From: HdN1 sp964473645
GTDB lineage: Bacteria > Pseudomonadota > Gammaproteobacteria > Pseudomonadales > Ketobacteraceae
Assembly: GCA_964473645.1 (NCBI GenBank)
Contig: CAYYPW010000001.1
Span: 124,001-188,000 of the forward strand
Direction of reading: 5' to 3'
DNA: 64,000 nt
Made by a program: the position numbers and the translations under genes. Below are positions 25,064-34,039 of this stretch, one piece after another (position 1 is the first letter of the stretch; each line of letters starts with the position of its first letter). The notes below the pieces were generated by a model. The model searched no databases. It was not told where the DNA came from and saw only the letters and a list, made by a program, of their open reading frames with translations.

Positions 25064-27004
25064 ATGTTTGCAAACATGAAACTGAGTATGAAACTTGGCC
25101 TGGGCTTTGGCATCGTGCTGGCCCTGCTGGGGCTGACGGCGCTGCTGTCTTACAATGCCTTGAGCACCGCCGCCGAGGGCTTTGAAGACTATCGGGGGCT
25201 GGCGCGCAACACCAACAACAGCGGTCGCGTGCAGGCCAATGTGCTGAGCATGAGACTGGCAGCGCTGGGTTACTACACCTCCAATAACGAAGCACAGCTA
25301 ACCCAGCAGCGCGAGCGTTTTAAAATGCTGAACGATTTGCTTGATGAAGCCAAAGATTCCGCGCAGAACGATGAACAGCGCAAAGCCTACGATCAGATGG
25401 CACAGACCGTCACTGACTATGGCGACACGTTCAACGCCATCATCAAGCTGATTGAGCGCCGTCATGACTTGGTCGCCAACACGCTGGACGTGGTTGGCCC
25501 AGAGCTGGAGCAGCATTTGACGGCCATTCTCGAAAGTGCAAAAGCCGATAACGATATGGATGCGGCCTATTACGCCGCCGAAGCAGAACGCCATCTATTG
25601 CTGGCACGCCTGTATGTCGCCAAGTTTCTCGACACCAACAGCAATGACCATGCTGCCCGCGCCATCAAGGAATTTGAAGAACTGCAACGTTTTCTGGCCA
25701 TCATCGATAAAGAAATCCAGAACCCCAATCGCCGCGCACGCCTGGCAAGCATCATGGCGATAGAAGGCAAATACCTTACTGCCTTCCAGGAATTGGAAAA
25801 CACCATTAGCGAACGCAATCGCCTCAAGGCTGACAAACTCGACCCCGCTGGTCGCCTGGTCGCTACCCTGGCGGAAGATCTCAAATTGGGTATCAAAGAA
25901 AAGCAAGATGCCTTGGGGCCTCGCCTGCAAGCCTCCAACGATAACGCTCAACGCTTTGTGGTGATCCTGAGCTTGATCGCGATCGCGCTGGGCCTAAGCA
26001 TCGCGTATCTGATTACGCGCGTCGTCATGAAACAAATTGGTGGTGAACCGGATTATGCCGCACAGCTCGTCAACAAAATTGCCGAGGGTGACATGACGGT
26101 CGATATTCAATTACAACCTGGCGACAATAACAGTATGCTTTTTGCGTTTAAAAAGATGGTTGACCGCCTGGCCCAGATCATTTCCGAAGTGCGCAGCGCC
26201 ACTGACAATATTTCAAGTGCCTCGGAGCAAGTCTCATCAACGGCGCAAAGCGTGAGTCAGGCCACCAGCGAACAGGCCGCCAGTGTCGAAGAAACCAGTG
26301 CCGCAGTGGAGCAAATGTCGGCATCGGTCAACCAGAATACCGACAACGCAAAAGTCACCGATGGCATGGCGCAACAAGCCTCGAGACAAGCCAAAGACGG
26401 GGGAACGGCGGTCACACAAACCGTGCAAGCCATGAAACAGATCGCCGACAAGATCAGCATCATCGACGATATCGCCTATCAGACCAACCTGCTGGCACTG
26501 AACGCCGCCATTGAAGCCGCCCGCGCTGGCGATCATGGCAAGGGCTTCGCGGTGGTGGCGGCCGAAGTGCGCAAACTCGCCGAGCGCAGCCAGGTGGCCG
26601 CACAAGAGATCAGCGAGGTTGCCAGAGGCAGCGTTGAACTTGCAGAACGTGCCGGCCAATTGTTGACAGACATGGTGCCCGCCATCACCAAAACGTCGGA
26701 TCTTGTTCAAGAAATCACGGCTGCGTCCAGTGAGCAATCGGGCGGGCTTGGTCAGATCAACACCGCCATGGCGCAAATGAATCAAATCACCCAGCAAAAT
26801 GCCTCAGCCTCAGAAGAACTGGCCGCCACGGCAGAGGAAATGAGCGGTCAAGCAGAGCAACTGCAACAGCTGGTCGCGTTTTTCAAAGTCAATGTGCAGA
26901 GTGGCGCCTCGATTCAGCGCCCCCACTCGCGTAGCAAACCCCAGGCTCGAACGATGAAAACCGGTACGGGCCCGGTATCCGACGCTGATTTTGTCCGGTT
27001 TTGA
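25064..27004 (+). CDS. Methyl-accepting chemotaxis protein, HBM-like sensor (cluster A, second)
   Basis: 646-residue receptor. TM1 at about 10-30, then a long (~260-residue) all-helical periplasmic region that looks like a helical bimodular (HBM) sensor as in McpS ('YRGLARNTNNSGRVQANVLSM'), TM2 near 295-318, HAMP ('MKQIGGEPDYAAQLVNKIAEGDMTV') and the standard signalling tip. The tail ends 'TGTGPVSDADFVRF', again with the DFVRF pentapeptide. HBM receptors often bind organic acids; the ligand here is unknown. The ATG at 25064 (AAGGA 8 bases upstream) fits better than the ATG at 24992 that overlaps the cheW stop. Confidence 0.9.
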   Translation: MFANMKLSMKLGLGFGIVLALLGLTALLSYNALSTAAEGFEDYRGLARNTNNSGRVQANVLSMRLAALGYYTSNNEAQLTQQRERFKMLNDLLDEAKDSAQNDEQRKAYDQMAQTVTDYGDTFNAIIKLIERRHDLVANTLDVVGPELEQHLTAILESAKADNDMDAAYYAAEAERHLLLARLYVAKFLDTNSNDHAARAIKEFEELQRFLAIIDKEIQNPNRRARLASIMAIEGKYLTAFQELENTISERNRLKADKLDPAGRLVATLAEDLKLGIKEKQDALGPRLQASNDNAQRFVVILSLIAIALGLSIAYLITRVVMKQIGGEPDYAAQLVNKIAEGDMTVDIQLQPGDNNSMLFAFKKMVDRLAQIISEVRSATDNISSASEQVSSTAQSVSQATSEQAASVEETSAAVEQMSASVNQNTDNAKVTDGMAQQASRQAKDGGTAVTQTVQAMKQIADKISIIDDIAYQTNLLALNAAIEAARAGDHGKGFAVVAAEVRKLAERSQVAAQEISEVARGSVELAERAGQLLTDMVPAITKTSDLVQEITAASSEQSGGLGQINTAMAQMNQITQQNASASEELAATAEEMSGQAEQLQQLVAFFKVNVQSGASIQRPHSRSKPQARTMKTGTGPVSDADFVRF

Positions 27005-27046
27005 GACATGCCAAGTCAGGCATAGCACAGCATCGAAACATTAGCG

Positions 27047-30000
27047 TCACCGCACAAGTTGCTTCAATGCAGAATCAACTTGTGCACCAATGCCCGCCAC
27101 CAGCGGGCGCAATTTTTCCATAATGTCGTGAATGCGTGGCAAATCGGTGTTGGCGCTCATGGCTTCCAGTTGCACATAATAATCCGCCAGTTTGCGGGCG
27201 CCCAGTGTCAACGACGATGATTTTGCACGATGCCCGATTTCACTGACCAGGGCAGTATCTTCCTGCAATACGGCACTTTCCAGCTCTTGAAAATCTTTCA
27301 GGGCAACCTCGACAAAAAGCAGCGCGAATTTTTCAATTTTCTCGTAATTGCCCTGCCACATTTTTGATAACTCACCCAAATCGACAAATGCACCTGTCTC
27401 AGGGGTGTCGGCTTCCATCGCGCTCTGTCCAGCATGTGCCAGCCAACGCCCCAACGTAGAAAAGAGCTGCCTGGGATTGATGGGTTTTGAAATGAAATCA
27501 TTCATGCCAGCATCACGACAACGCCCCCGATCCTCATCGCGTGCGTTCGCCGTCATGGCGATCACGACGGTATCAGCCAGTTCAGGCGTTGCCCTGATAA
27601 ATCGGGTGGCCTCATAGCCATCCATCACCGGCATTTGCACATCCATCAATACACAGTCAAACCGGTATTGCCGCAGCAGCGCGATGGCTTCGTCGCCACT
27701 GCTGGCGATCGTTACTTTCGCCCCCGACTGTTCCAGAAATTCCTTGGCCACCTGTTGATTGAATGGGTTGTCTTCGGCCAGAAGAATATGCACGCCCGCA
27801 AGCTGATCGGGGCCGATATCGCTGTTTTCTTGCTGTTTTGAGGACATGCCCTTGGCTTTTACCAGCGGCAATACAAACCAGAATGTACTCCCCACGTCAG
27901 GCTCACCCTGCGCCCCTATTTTACCGCCCATCAGGGTGACAAGCTGCTTGCATATGGCCAACCCCAGGCCAGTTCCGCCAAACCGTCGCGAGGTTGTCGT
28001 ATCGGCTTGCTCAAACGGTTCAAACAAACGCGAGATTTCTTCGCTGCTCAGACCAATTCCGCTGTCGCGCACTTCAAATCGCACCAGATAGGCATCCTGA
28101 CTGCAATCCAGCAGGTTAGCCCTGAATGTGACCGCGCCTGAGGGGGTGAATTTGATGGCATTGCCCACCAGATTCGTTAACACCTGCCCCAAGCGCAAGG
28201 GGTCGAGCAGCAATGGCATGGTTAACTGCGGATCGATCTGATAGCTGAATGCGAGGTTTTTTTGATGGGCTGCGATCACATGCTGGCTGTAAATATGGTC
28301 CATCAACCCGGATAGATTGGTTTCAACGGCTTCGAAGGTCAGCTTGCCGGCCTCGATTTTTGAAATATCGAGAATATCGTTCAGTATCCCCAGCAAATTT
28401 TGCGCTGCCTGCTCGATTTTTTGCAGATAGTCGCGCTGCTTTTCATTCAGTGAGGTACGCAGGGCCAGCGTTACCATGCCAATGATACTGCTCATTGGCG
28501 TACGAATATCGTGGCTCATATTGGCGAGAAACTGGCTTTTGGCCTGATTGGCGACATCGGCCTGCTGGCGTGACAACTCCAGCTCATGCGTTCTTTCCTT
28601 GACACGCTGCTCCAGCGTTTCATTGGTTTCGCGCAATGTGTTTTCTATTTTTTTGATTTCGCTGATATCGGCAATGGTGCCGATCATGCGCAACGGTTTC
28701 CCCTGCGGATCGCGCCGCACCACCATGCCGCGATCAAGCACCCATTTCCAGTCACCGTTTTTGCATTTGAGCCGCAACTCCACTGAATAGGCGCCATGCC
28801 CATCAATATGCGCATGCAAGGCGTCGAGCGCACGTGATTTATCATCGGGGTGCAAGCGCGTTTCCCACTCCGAAAAGTGGTCACCGATGTCATCCTGCGC
28901 ATAGCCCAGCATGCCTTTCCACTGTTCCGAAAGCGTTATTTTTCCGCTCCCCACATCCCAATCCCAAACGCCTTGCCCAGAGCCTTCCAGCGCGAATTTC
29001 CAACGCTCTTCGCTCGAACGCAATTGATCCTCGACTTGTTCGCGGTTGGCAATATCCTGCAGCAAGGTCTGCCGGGTGTGCTCGAGTGACTGTACCATTT
29101 CAAAAAGTGCTCTGGCCAAATCCCCCAGCTCATCGCTGCGCTGACAATCCAGCAAGGGCGTAACCGACAGATCGCCTTTGGCAATCGACTTGGCAGCCGA
29201 CACAAAATGGGTAAGGGGCAGGGCTACCTGTTTACGCAACACCCACCACAGCAGCGCCACCTCGATCAACAATGTCAGCAAGCCGATTTGTAACGCGTAC
29301 TTTGCAGTGCTGAGGGCTGGAGCGTTCAACAATTCTTTGGGATACACCGTGATCAGCAACCACTCCGGCCCCCCTATCGTGCCCATCGAGACAAACCGGT
29401 CATACTGCTCGTCTTCGACAAAACCGGTTGTGGGATTTTCCGCAATCAGCGAATACAGAGCGCGCAGTGCGGGGTCATCACTTTTTTGCAAATAATATTC
29501 ACCCTTGGCGGCAATCATTTCTTGCTCGAGCGCCGGGTGTGCAATCACCCGCCCATCACGCCGCACCACCATGCTGATGGTTTGTTCGAACCGGTTCATG
29601 TGCAAGCGCTGGTTAAGATCGGTCAGCGACACATCTGCGCCTAGCCCGGCCACTGCGCGCCCTCCCACCTCCACCGGCATGGTGAACGACACCATCCATA
29701 TCTTGGGAACATCGTCGCGATACGTGCCTGTCCACGAGGATTTACGTTCTTCATAGGGAATAGCCGGGTTGAAAATTTTTGAAAAATCCCCCTGCGTCGC
29801 AATATCGTAACCACCTTTGAAATCCGGATACCAAGGCACACCCGGCCAGTAAACCAGTAGATCTTTTTCGGGTGTTTCCAAATAGAAATTAATCGAAGGC
29901 AAAAGCGGGTAGGATGTTTTTTTGGTTTGGGTTAGCCCAGGGCCGTGTCGGAACAACATTTCCTGTGCCAGCACCAGCCGTAAGCGACGATCAGGCGTGA

Positions 30001-30460
30001 GGGGATACTCATTGTCGATCCCGCCCGAGAAGCCGGTGTAAAGAATCCCGTTATCGCCCTTGAACCCATGATAAAGGGCATCTACCGGATAGGCTGTGCC
30101 ATCGTCATTCACTTTGAAATACGCATCAAAGGCCGGCGTAACATCCGCCTCGCGCATGGTTTGGTAACGCGCAATGAATTCGTCACGCAGTTCGTCCAAT
30201 CGATGCTCGATAAAACGCAGCAATTGCTCTTCGGTCTGGGTGCGAAGTGTGGTGAACTGCGACAATCGCTGTTTGAGGGCATATTCAATCGTTTGCATCG
30301 ATTGGTAATAGCTCACCCAACTGACCAGGATCACCACCAGACTGATGCGAATCGCCATCTGTAGCATCATGCGCGTCGACAGGGAGGTTCGACTTTGTTT
30401 TTTCTCTGACACTGGCATCTCGCCATCATCTATGCCGCTTAACTTCCTAGTTACAGGCAT
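27047..30460 (-). CDS. dCACHE-HAMP-PAS hybrid histidine kinase with receiver and Hpt
   Basis: 1137-residue inner-membrane kinase lying between and opposite to the two chemosensory clusters. TM1 near 35-57, a ~300-residue double-CACHE periplasmic sensor ('KIWMVSFTMPVEVGGRAVAGLGADVSL' in part), TM2, HAMP, a PAS domain ('SEERWKFALEGSGQGVWDWD'), HisKA ('NMSHDIRTPMSSIIGM'), HATPase_c ('NLVGNAIKFT', 'RFGGTGLGL'), receiver ('FDCVLMDVQMPVMDGY') and a C-terminal Hpt ('IGHRAKSSSLTLGARKL'). The complete chain allows a full internal phosphorelay to an unlinked or neighbouring receiver. The ATG at 30460 has GGAG about 7 bases upstream; a TTG lies 18 bases further up. Confidence 0.92.
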   Translation of the reverse strand: MPVTRKLSGIDDGEMPVSEKKQSRTSLSTRMMLQMAIRISLVVILVSWVSYYQSMQTIEYALKQRLSQFTTLRTQTEEQLLRFIEHRLDELRDEFIARYQTMREADVTPAFDAYFKVNDDGTAYPVDALYHGFKGDNGILYTGFSGGIDNEYPLTPDRRLRLVLAQEMLFRHGPGLTQTKKTSYPLLPSINFYLETPEKDLLVYWPGVPWYPDFKGGYDIATQGDFSKIFNPAIPYEERKSSWTGTYRDDVPKIWMVSFTMPVEVGGRAVAGLGADVSLTDLNQRLHMNRFEQTISMVVRRDGRVIAHPALEQEMIAAKGEYYLQKSDDPALRALYSLIAENPTTGFVEDEQYDRFVSMGTIGGPEWLLITVYPKELLNAPALSTAKYALQIGLLTLLIEVALLWWVLRKQVALPLTHFVSAAKSIAKGDLSVTPLLDCQRSDELGDLARALFEMVQSLEHTRQTLLQDIANREQVEDQLRSSEERWKFALEGSGQGVWDWDVGSGKITLSEQWKGMLGYAQDDIGDHFSEWETRLHPDDKSRALDALHAHIDGHGAYSVELRLKCKNGDWKWVLDRGMVVRRDPQGKPLRMIGTIADISEIKKIENTLRETNETLEQRVKERTHELELSRQQADVANQAKSQFLANMSHDIRTPMSSIIGMVTLALRTSLNEKQRDYLQKIEQAAQNLLGILNDILDISKIEAGKLTFEAVETNLSGLMDHIYSQHVIAAHQKNLAFSYQIDPQLTMPLLLDPLRLGQVLTNLVGNAIKFTPSGAVTFRANLLDCSQDAYLVRFEVRDSGIGLSSEEISRLFEPFEQADTTTSRRFGGTGLGLAICKQLVTLMGGKIGAQGEPDVGSTFWFVLPLVKAKGMSSKQQENSDIGPDQLAGVHILLAEDNPFNQQVAKEFLEQSGAKVTIASSGDEAIALLRQYRFDCVLMDVQMPVMDGYEATRFIRATPELADTVVIAMTANARDEDRGRCRDAGMNDFISKPINPRQLFSTLGRWLAHAGQSAMEADTPETGAFVDLGELSKMWQGNYEKIEKFALLFVEVALKDFQELESAVLQEDTALVSEIGHRAKSSSLTLGARKLADYYVQLEAMSANTDLPRIHDIMEKLRPLVAGIGAQVDSALKQLVR

Positions 30461-30900
30461 GCACTCACTCCGGGTCAATTCTTATAATAATTAAATACAC
30501 ATCGGGCAGCTCACAGTATAGGTGGTATCCCCTGCCCTGCGTGCCCTTGTGAGGAAAGCAGCAGGTCGACCCGCCGATGGAATCGGGTCACCCAACCTTC
30601 GCCCATATAACTGCCAGCATCTATAACGCCACAGTTAAGAAAAAATTAAAATATATAGTGGCGCCAATTTGGTGCATTGCGCAAGTCCCCCGAGCCCAAT
30701 CACTGAGCCTGCGCCCACGCTAGCCGCCATCATTGAATAGCGCTGCCAATGCAGATTTATCGTTCTCTTCAATATTGGCGTAACCACCCGCCCCCAATGC
30801 CTTCCAACGAATTCTATTTTTTTCAGTGGTTTACGGCCTTCTGGTACCGACTCAAGAAAATATGACACCCCGATCAACATGAACCCATCGCATCCCATGA

Positions 30901-30916
30901 GTAGGAATTTTCCTAC
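30901..30916. promoter_or_regulatory. Palindrome GTAGGAA-TT-TTCCTAC upstream of cluster B
   Basis: Seven-bp arms around TT. Its inner 14 bases are the exact reverse complement of the palindrome at 19577-19590 upstream of cluster A. Candidate NarL-family operator. Confidence 0.6.
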
Positions 30917-30963
30917 ACTGTCAACGCGGGTACGCAACGTCTACGCCTGATCGCCATTCTTCC

Positions 30964-30996
30964 CCTACCGTTCCTGTGCTTATGGGCCATACTTAA
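30964..30996 (+). promoter_or_regulatory. Conserved promoter-like block of cluster B
   Basis: 28 of 33 positions agree with 19613-19645. Possible -35 TTCCTG and -10 TAATAC separated by 17 bp. About 90 bp upstream of the cluster B cheY start. Confidence 0.5.
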
Positions 30997-31085
30997 TACC
31001 GGTTTAAGCTGTGGATGCGGGGTTCGCAACAACGCACAGGATGAGCGATGCCAAGCAGCAAATTAAAATCAGTGGAGCGCTGTGT

Positions 31086-31454
31086 ATGAGCAAGACCGTA
31101 TTGATCGTTGATGATTCCAGCACCTTTCGGCAGGTGGTGGCATCGACCCTGAAGGCCGCAGGTTACGACGTCATTGAAGGATGTGACGGCAAAAACGCGT
31201 TGAGCCAACTCACAGGGCAGAAGGTTCACTTGATCGTCAGCGATCTCAATATGCCCAACATGGATGGTTTGGCGTTTGTGCGTGAAGTCAAAAAGCTGCC
31301 GAACTATAAATTCACCCCCATCATCATGCTCACCACCGAATCCAGCGAAGCCACCAAGAATGTGGGTCGCGAAGCAGGGGTAAAAGCCTGGATGGTCAAG
31401 CCATTCAAACCCGATCAGCTTTTGCTCGCTGCCACCAAGCTAATACAGCCATAA
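31086..31454 (+). CDS. cheY: Chemotaxis response regulator CheY (cluster B)
   Basis: 122 residues, same layout as the CheY of cluster A: 'VLIVDDSSTFRQVV', Asp53 in 'LIVSDLNMPNMDG', Thr in 'IIMLTTESSE', Lys in 'AWMVKPFKP'. The GGAG at 31073-31076, about 9 bases upstream, supports the ATG at 31086 over the GTG at 31011. First gene of cluster B. Confidence 0.92.
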   Translation: MSKTVLIVDDSSTFRQVVASTLKAAGYDVIEGCDGKNALSQLTGQKVHLIVSDLNMPNMDGLAFVREVKKLPNYKFTPIIMLTTESSEATKNVGREAGVKAWMVKPFKPDQLLLAATKLIQP

Positions 31455-31466
31455 CGGAGCCTCCCC

Positions 31467-31805
31467 ATGGCGACATCAAAGTCCAAAAAAACAGTCTATA
31501 AAATGCGGCCAGAGGGTGAGCTAACCATCTACACCGCCAGCGATACCAAAACGCTGCTGGTGGAGGCCCTTGCCAAACACCGCGAAATCGAGATTGATCT
31601 GTCACAAGTGAGCGAGATCGATACGGCAGGCATGCAGCTGCTCATCCTTGCCAAAAAAGAAGCGGCACGCAACCAACTGCAAGTACGCTTTTGTGACCAC
31701 AGCCCGGCCGTTATCGATGCCATGGAACTGCTCGACCTGACCGCCTTTTTTGGCGACCCCGTCGTCATGCCCCGGTCGGAATCATCGCGGAGATCGCCCC
31801 CATGA
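31467..31805 (+). CDS. STAS-domain protein (anti-sigma-factor-antagonist-like)
   Basis: 112 residues forming a single STAS domain: 'GELTIYTASDTKTLLVEALAKHREIEIDLSQVSEIDTAGMQLLILAKKEA' in part. The Ser/Thr that is phosphorylated in SpoIIAA-like proteins would be the Thr in 'EIDTAGMQLL'. In chemosensory clusters such STAS proteins often help control output or scaffold assembly. Its last 4 bases overlap the cheA start. It has no counterpart in cluster A. Confidence 0.88.
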   Translation: MATSKSKKTVYKMRPEGELTIYTASDTKTLLVEALAKHREIEIDLSQVSEIDTAGMQLLILAKKEAARNQLQVRFCDHSPAVIDAMELLDLTAFFGDPVVMPRSESSRRSPP

Positions 31806-34015
31806 ACATGGATGACGCGTTCAAAAGCTTTATCATCGAAAGCCATGAACTGCTACAGGACATGGAAGACAAACTGGTCGATCTCGAGAACGCCGAAGAT
31901 CGTACCGAATCCATCAATTCCATTTTTCGTGCTGCACATACCATCAAGGGCACGGCAGGTCTGTTTGGCCTGAATATCATCGTCGGATTTACCCATATCG
32001 TCGAAAGCGTACTCGACAGAGTGCGCTCTCAGCTGCTGCAACTCGATGAAGGATTGGTAAGCCTGATGCTTGAATGCAAGGATTACCTGGGACGCGTCAT
32101 CGATGCCATCGAAGATGGCAATGTCAAAGAAGTGCCGCAAGATGCGGAAGATGAACGCAAATTGATGGAGCGCCTGTTTGTCTACCTCGACCCGGAGAAA
32201 TCGCCCAAAGCCAATCAGGCGATCAAGCCCAGCGCGCCCGCTGAAAAATCTGCCGAAGTCATCGATAACAGACATGGCACCATGGATAACGACAACTGGC
32301 ATATTTCAGTAAAATTTGGGCCAGATGTCTTGCGCAATGGCATGGACCCCATGTCATTTTTGCGTTATTTAGCAACGCTGGGCGATATCGTCCATATAGA
32401 AACGCATTTTGATACCCTCCCCACAGCCGCCGACATGGATGCAGAAGCCTGCTATATCGGCTATGAAATCAACTTCAGCAGCACCGCTGACAAGCCGACA
32501 CTGGAAGGTGTTTTTGAATTCGTGCGAGAAGATTGCTTGCTGCATATCATTCCGCCCCACGCTCGGGCTGATGAATTTATTGCGGCCATCGAGAATATGG
32601 CCAATGAAGAATTGAAACTCGGCGAAATGCTGGTTCGTTGCGGTACGCTCACCGATAACGAACTGGCTGCGCTGCTGAAACTGCAACAACAAGCCGGGGA
32701 AGATGCCAGTGCCAACCGGCGGCTCGGCGAAATCGTGGTCGAGGACAAACTCGCCCGCCCGGAAGTGGTCGATGCCGCACTCAACAAGCAGGAGCAAGTA
32801 CGCCGCAACAAGGAAAAACAAAACAAAACCATTCGTGTAGACGCCGACAAACTCGATCATTTAATCAATTTGATTGGTGAGCTGGTCATTGCTGGTGCAG
32901 GCATCGAATCAGAAGCCAAACTGTTCGGCGGTGGACGTTTGCTGGAAGCCGCGTTGACCATGGCACGTCTGATTGAAGATGTGCGCGATAGCGCGCTGAA
33001 TCTACGCATGGTACAGATTGGCGAAACCTTTCAGCGCTTTCAGCGTGTGGTACGGGATCTGTCAAAAGAATTGGGCAAGAATATTGAACTGCAAATCCAT
33101 GGCGGCGATACCGAACTCGACAAAACCGTGATCGAGAAAATTGGCGACCCGCTGACACACCTGGTACGCAATGCCATGGATCATGGCATTGAAATGCCGG
33201 ATATACGCCTGCAACGCGGAAAACCCGAAACCGGCACACTGCAACTCAATGCCTTTCATGAATCGGGCAGCATCGTCATCGAAGTGTCTGATGATGGCGG
33301 CGGCTTGAGCAAACAACGCATTTTGGCAAAAGCGATTGAAAAGGGCCTGATCGCCGCCGACGCCGAACTGACCGAAGCACAAATTTATCAGCTTATTTTC
33401 GAAGCCGGTTTTTCGACGGCCGCACAAGTCAGCAATTTGTCGGGCCGTGGCGTGGGCATGGATGTCGTGCGCCGTAACATTGAAGCCTTGCGCGGCTCCA
33501 TTGAAATCGAGAGCGAAGAAGGCTATGGCACCACCATCAAGGTACGTCTGCCACTGACCTTGGCCATTATTGATGGCTTCATGATGCGCATTGGTACTGC
33601 CTACTTTGTGCTGCCCCTGGATATCGTCGAAGAGTGTCGCGAACTGTCGGAAATCGAACAGGCACAAAGCAAGCGCAATAGTTTTATCAATCTGCGTGGC
33701 GAGGTGTTGCCATTGATACGCTTGCGCGATCATTTTGGCCAACATGATCAGCCCCCCAAACGTGAAAACATTATTGTCGTCAAACACGGAAGCTACAAAG
33801 CAGGGATTGTGGTGGATCAACTGATGGGTGAATTGCAAACCGTGATCAAGCCCTTGGGGCCATTGTTCGACCGGCTCGAAGGGATCAGCGGTTCAACGAT
33901 TTTGGGAAGCGGGGAAGTCGCGCTGATTCTTGATGCGCCCGCCTTGATACAACATGCCACCACACTCGAATCAGGTGGCGCTTTTGAACACCGCAGCCTG
34001 GCCGCGCTGAAATAA
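31802..34015 (+). CDS. cheA: Chemotaxis histidine kinase CheA (cluster B)
   Basis: 737 residues with the same architecture as the cluster A CheA: Hpt with His46 ('RAAHTIKGTAGLFG'), P2-like module, two MshEN-like 24-residue repeats (272-295 and 307-330), P3, P4 ('HLVRNAMDHGIE', 'VSDDGGGL') and CheW-like P5. Differences concentrate in the linker after Hpt (about 115-160) and at scattered surface positions. Translation is probably coupled to the STAS gene by the 4-base overlap. It is the kinase most directly linked to CheR, CheD and CheB. Confidence 0.95.
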   Translation: MNMDDAFKSFIIESHELLQDMEDKLVDLENAEDRTESINSIFRAAHTIKGTAGLFGLNIIVGFTHIVESVLDRVRSQLLQLDEGLVSLMLECKDYLGRVIDAIEDGNVKEVPQDAEDERKLMERLFVYLDPEKSPKANQAIKPSAPAEKSAEVIDNRHGTMDNDNWHISVKFGPDVLRNGMDPMSFLRYLATLGDIVHIETHFDTLPTAADMDAEACYIGYEINFSSTADKPTLEGVFEFVREDCLLHIIPPHARADEFIAAIENMANEELKLGEMLVRCGTLTDNELAALLKLQQQAGEDASANRRLGEIVVEDKLARPEVVDAALNKQEQVRRNKEKQNKTIRVDADKLDHLINLIGELVIAGAGIESEAKLFGGGRLLEAALTMARLIEDVRDSALNLRMVQIGETFQRFQRVVRDLSKELGKNIELQIHGGDTELDKTVIEKIGDPLTHLVRNAMDHGIEMPDIRLQRGKPETGTLQLNAFHESGSIVIEVSDDGGGLSKQRILAKAIEKGLIAADAELTEAQIYQLIFEAGFSTAAQVSNLSGRGVGMDVVRRNIEALRGSIEIESEEGYGTTIKVRLPLTLAIIDGFMMRIGTAYFVLPLDIVEECRELSEIEQAQSKRNSFINLRGEVLPLIRLRDHFGQHDQPPKRENIIVVKHGSYKAGIVVDQLMGELQTVIKPLGPLFDRLEGISGSTILGSGEVALILDAPALIQHATTLESGGAFEHRSLAALK

Positions 34016-34039
34016 ATAGATAGGGAAATGGAGAGACAT

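Larger units (their letters stand above)
30461..31085. other. Intergenic region between the kinase and cluster B
   Basis: About 625 bp. Next to the kinase start is an AT-rich stretch (about 30479-30500, 'TTATAATAATTAAAT') that could hold its promoter. Around 30640-30660 there is another A/T-rich run. The palindrome and promoter-like block shared with cluster A lie at 30902-30915 and 30964-30996. No convincing gene. Confidence 0.55.

Noticed and set aside
27008..27023. ATGCC/GGCAT hairpin after the second receptor of cluster A
   Set aside because: Only a 5-bp stem and no T-run; too weak to call a terminator.
30635..30937. 100-residue reverse-strand open frame in the gap before cluster B
   Set aside because: No ribosome-binding site, no recognisable domain, and it overlaps the shared palindrome; more likely chance.
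33062..33838. 258-residue reverse-strand open frame
   Set aside because: Lies entirely inside the well-conserved CheA of cluster B and has a His/Phe/Gln-rich, non-protein-like composition.
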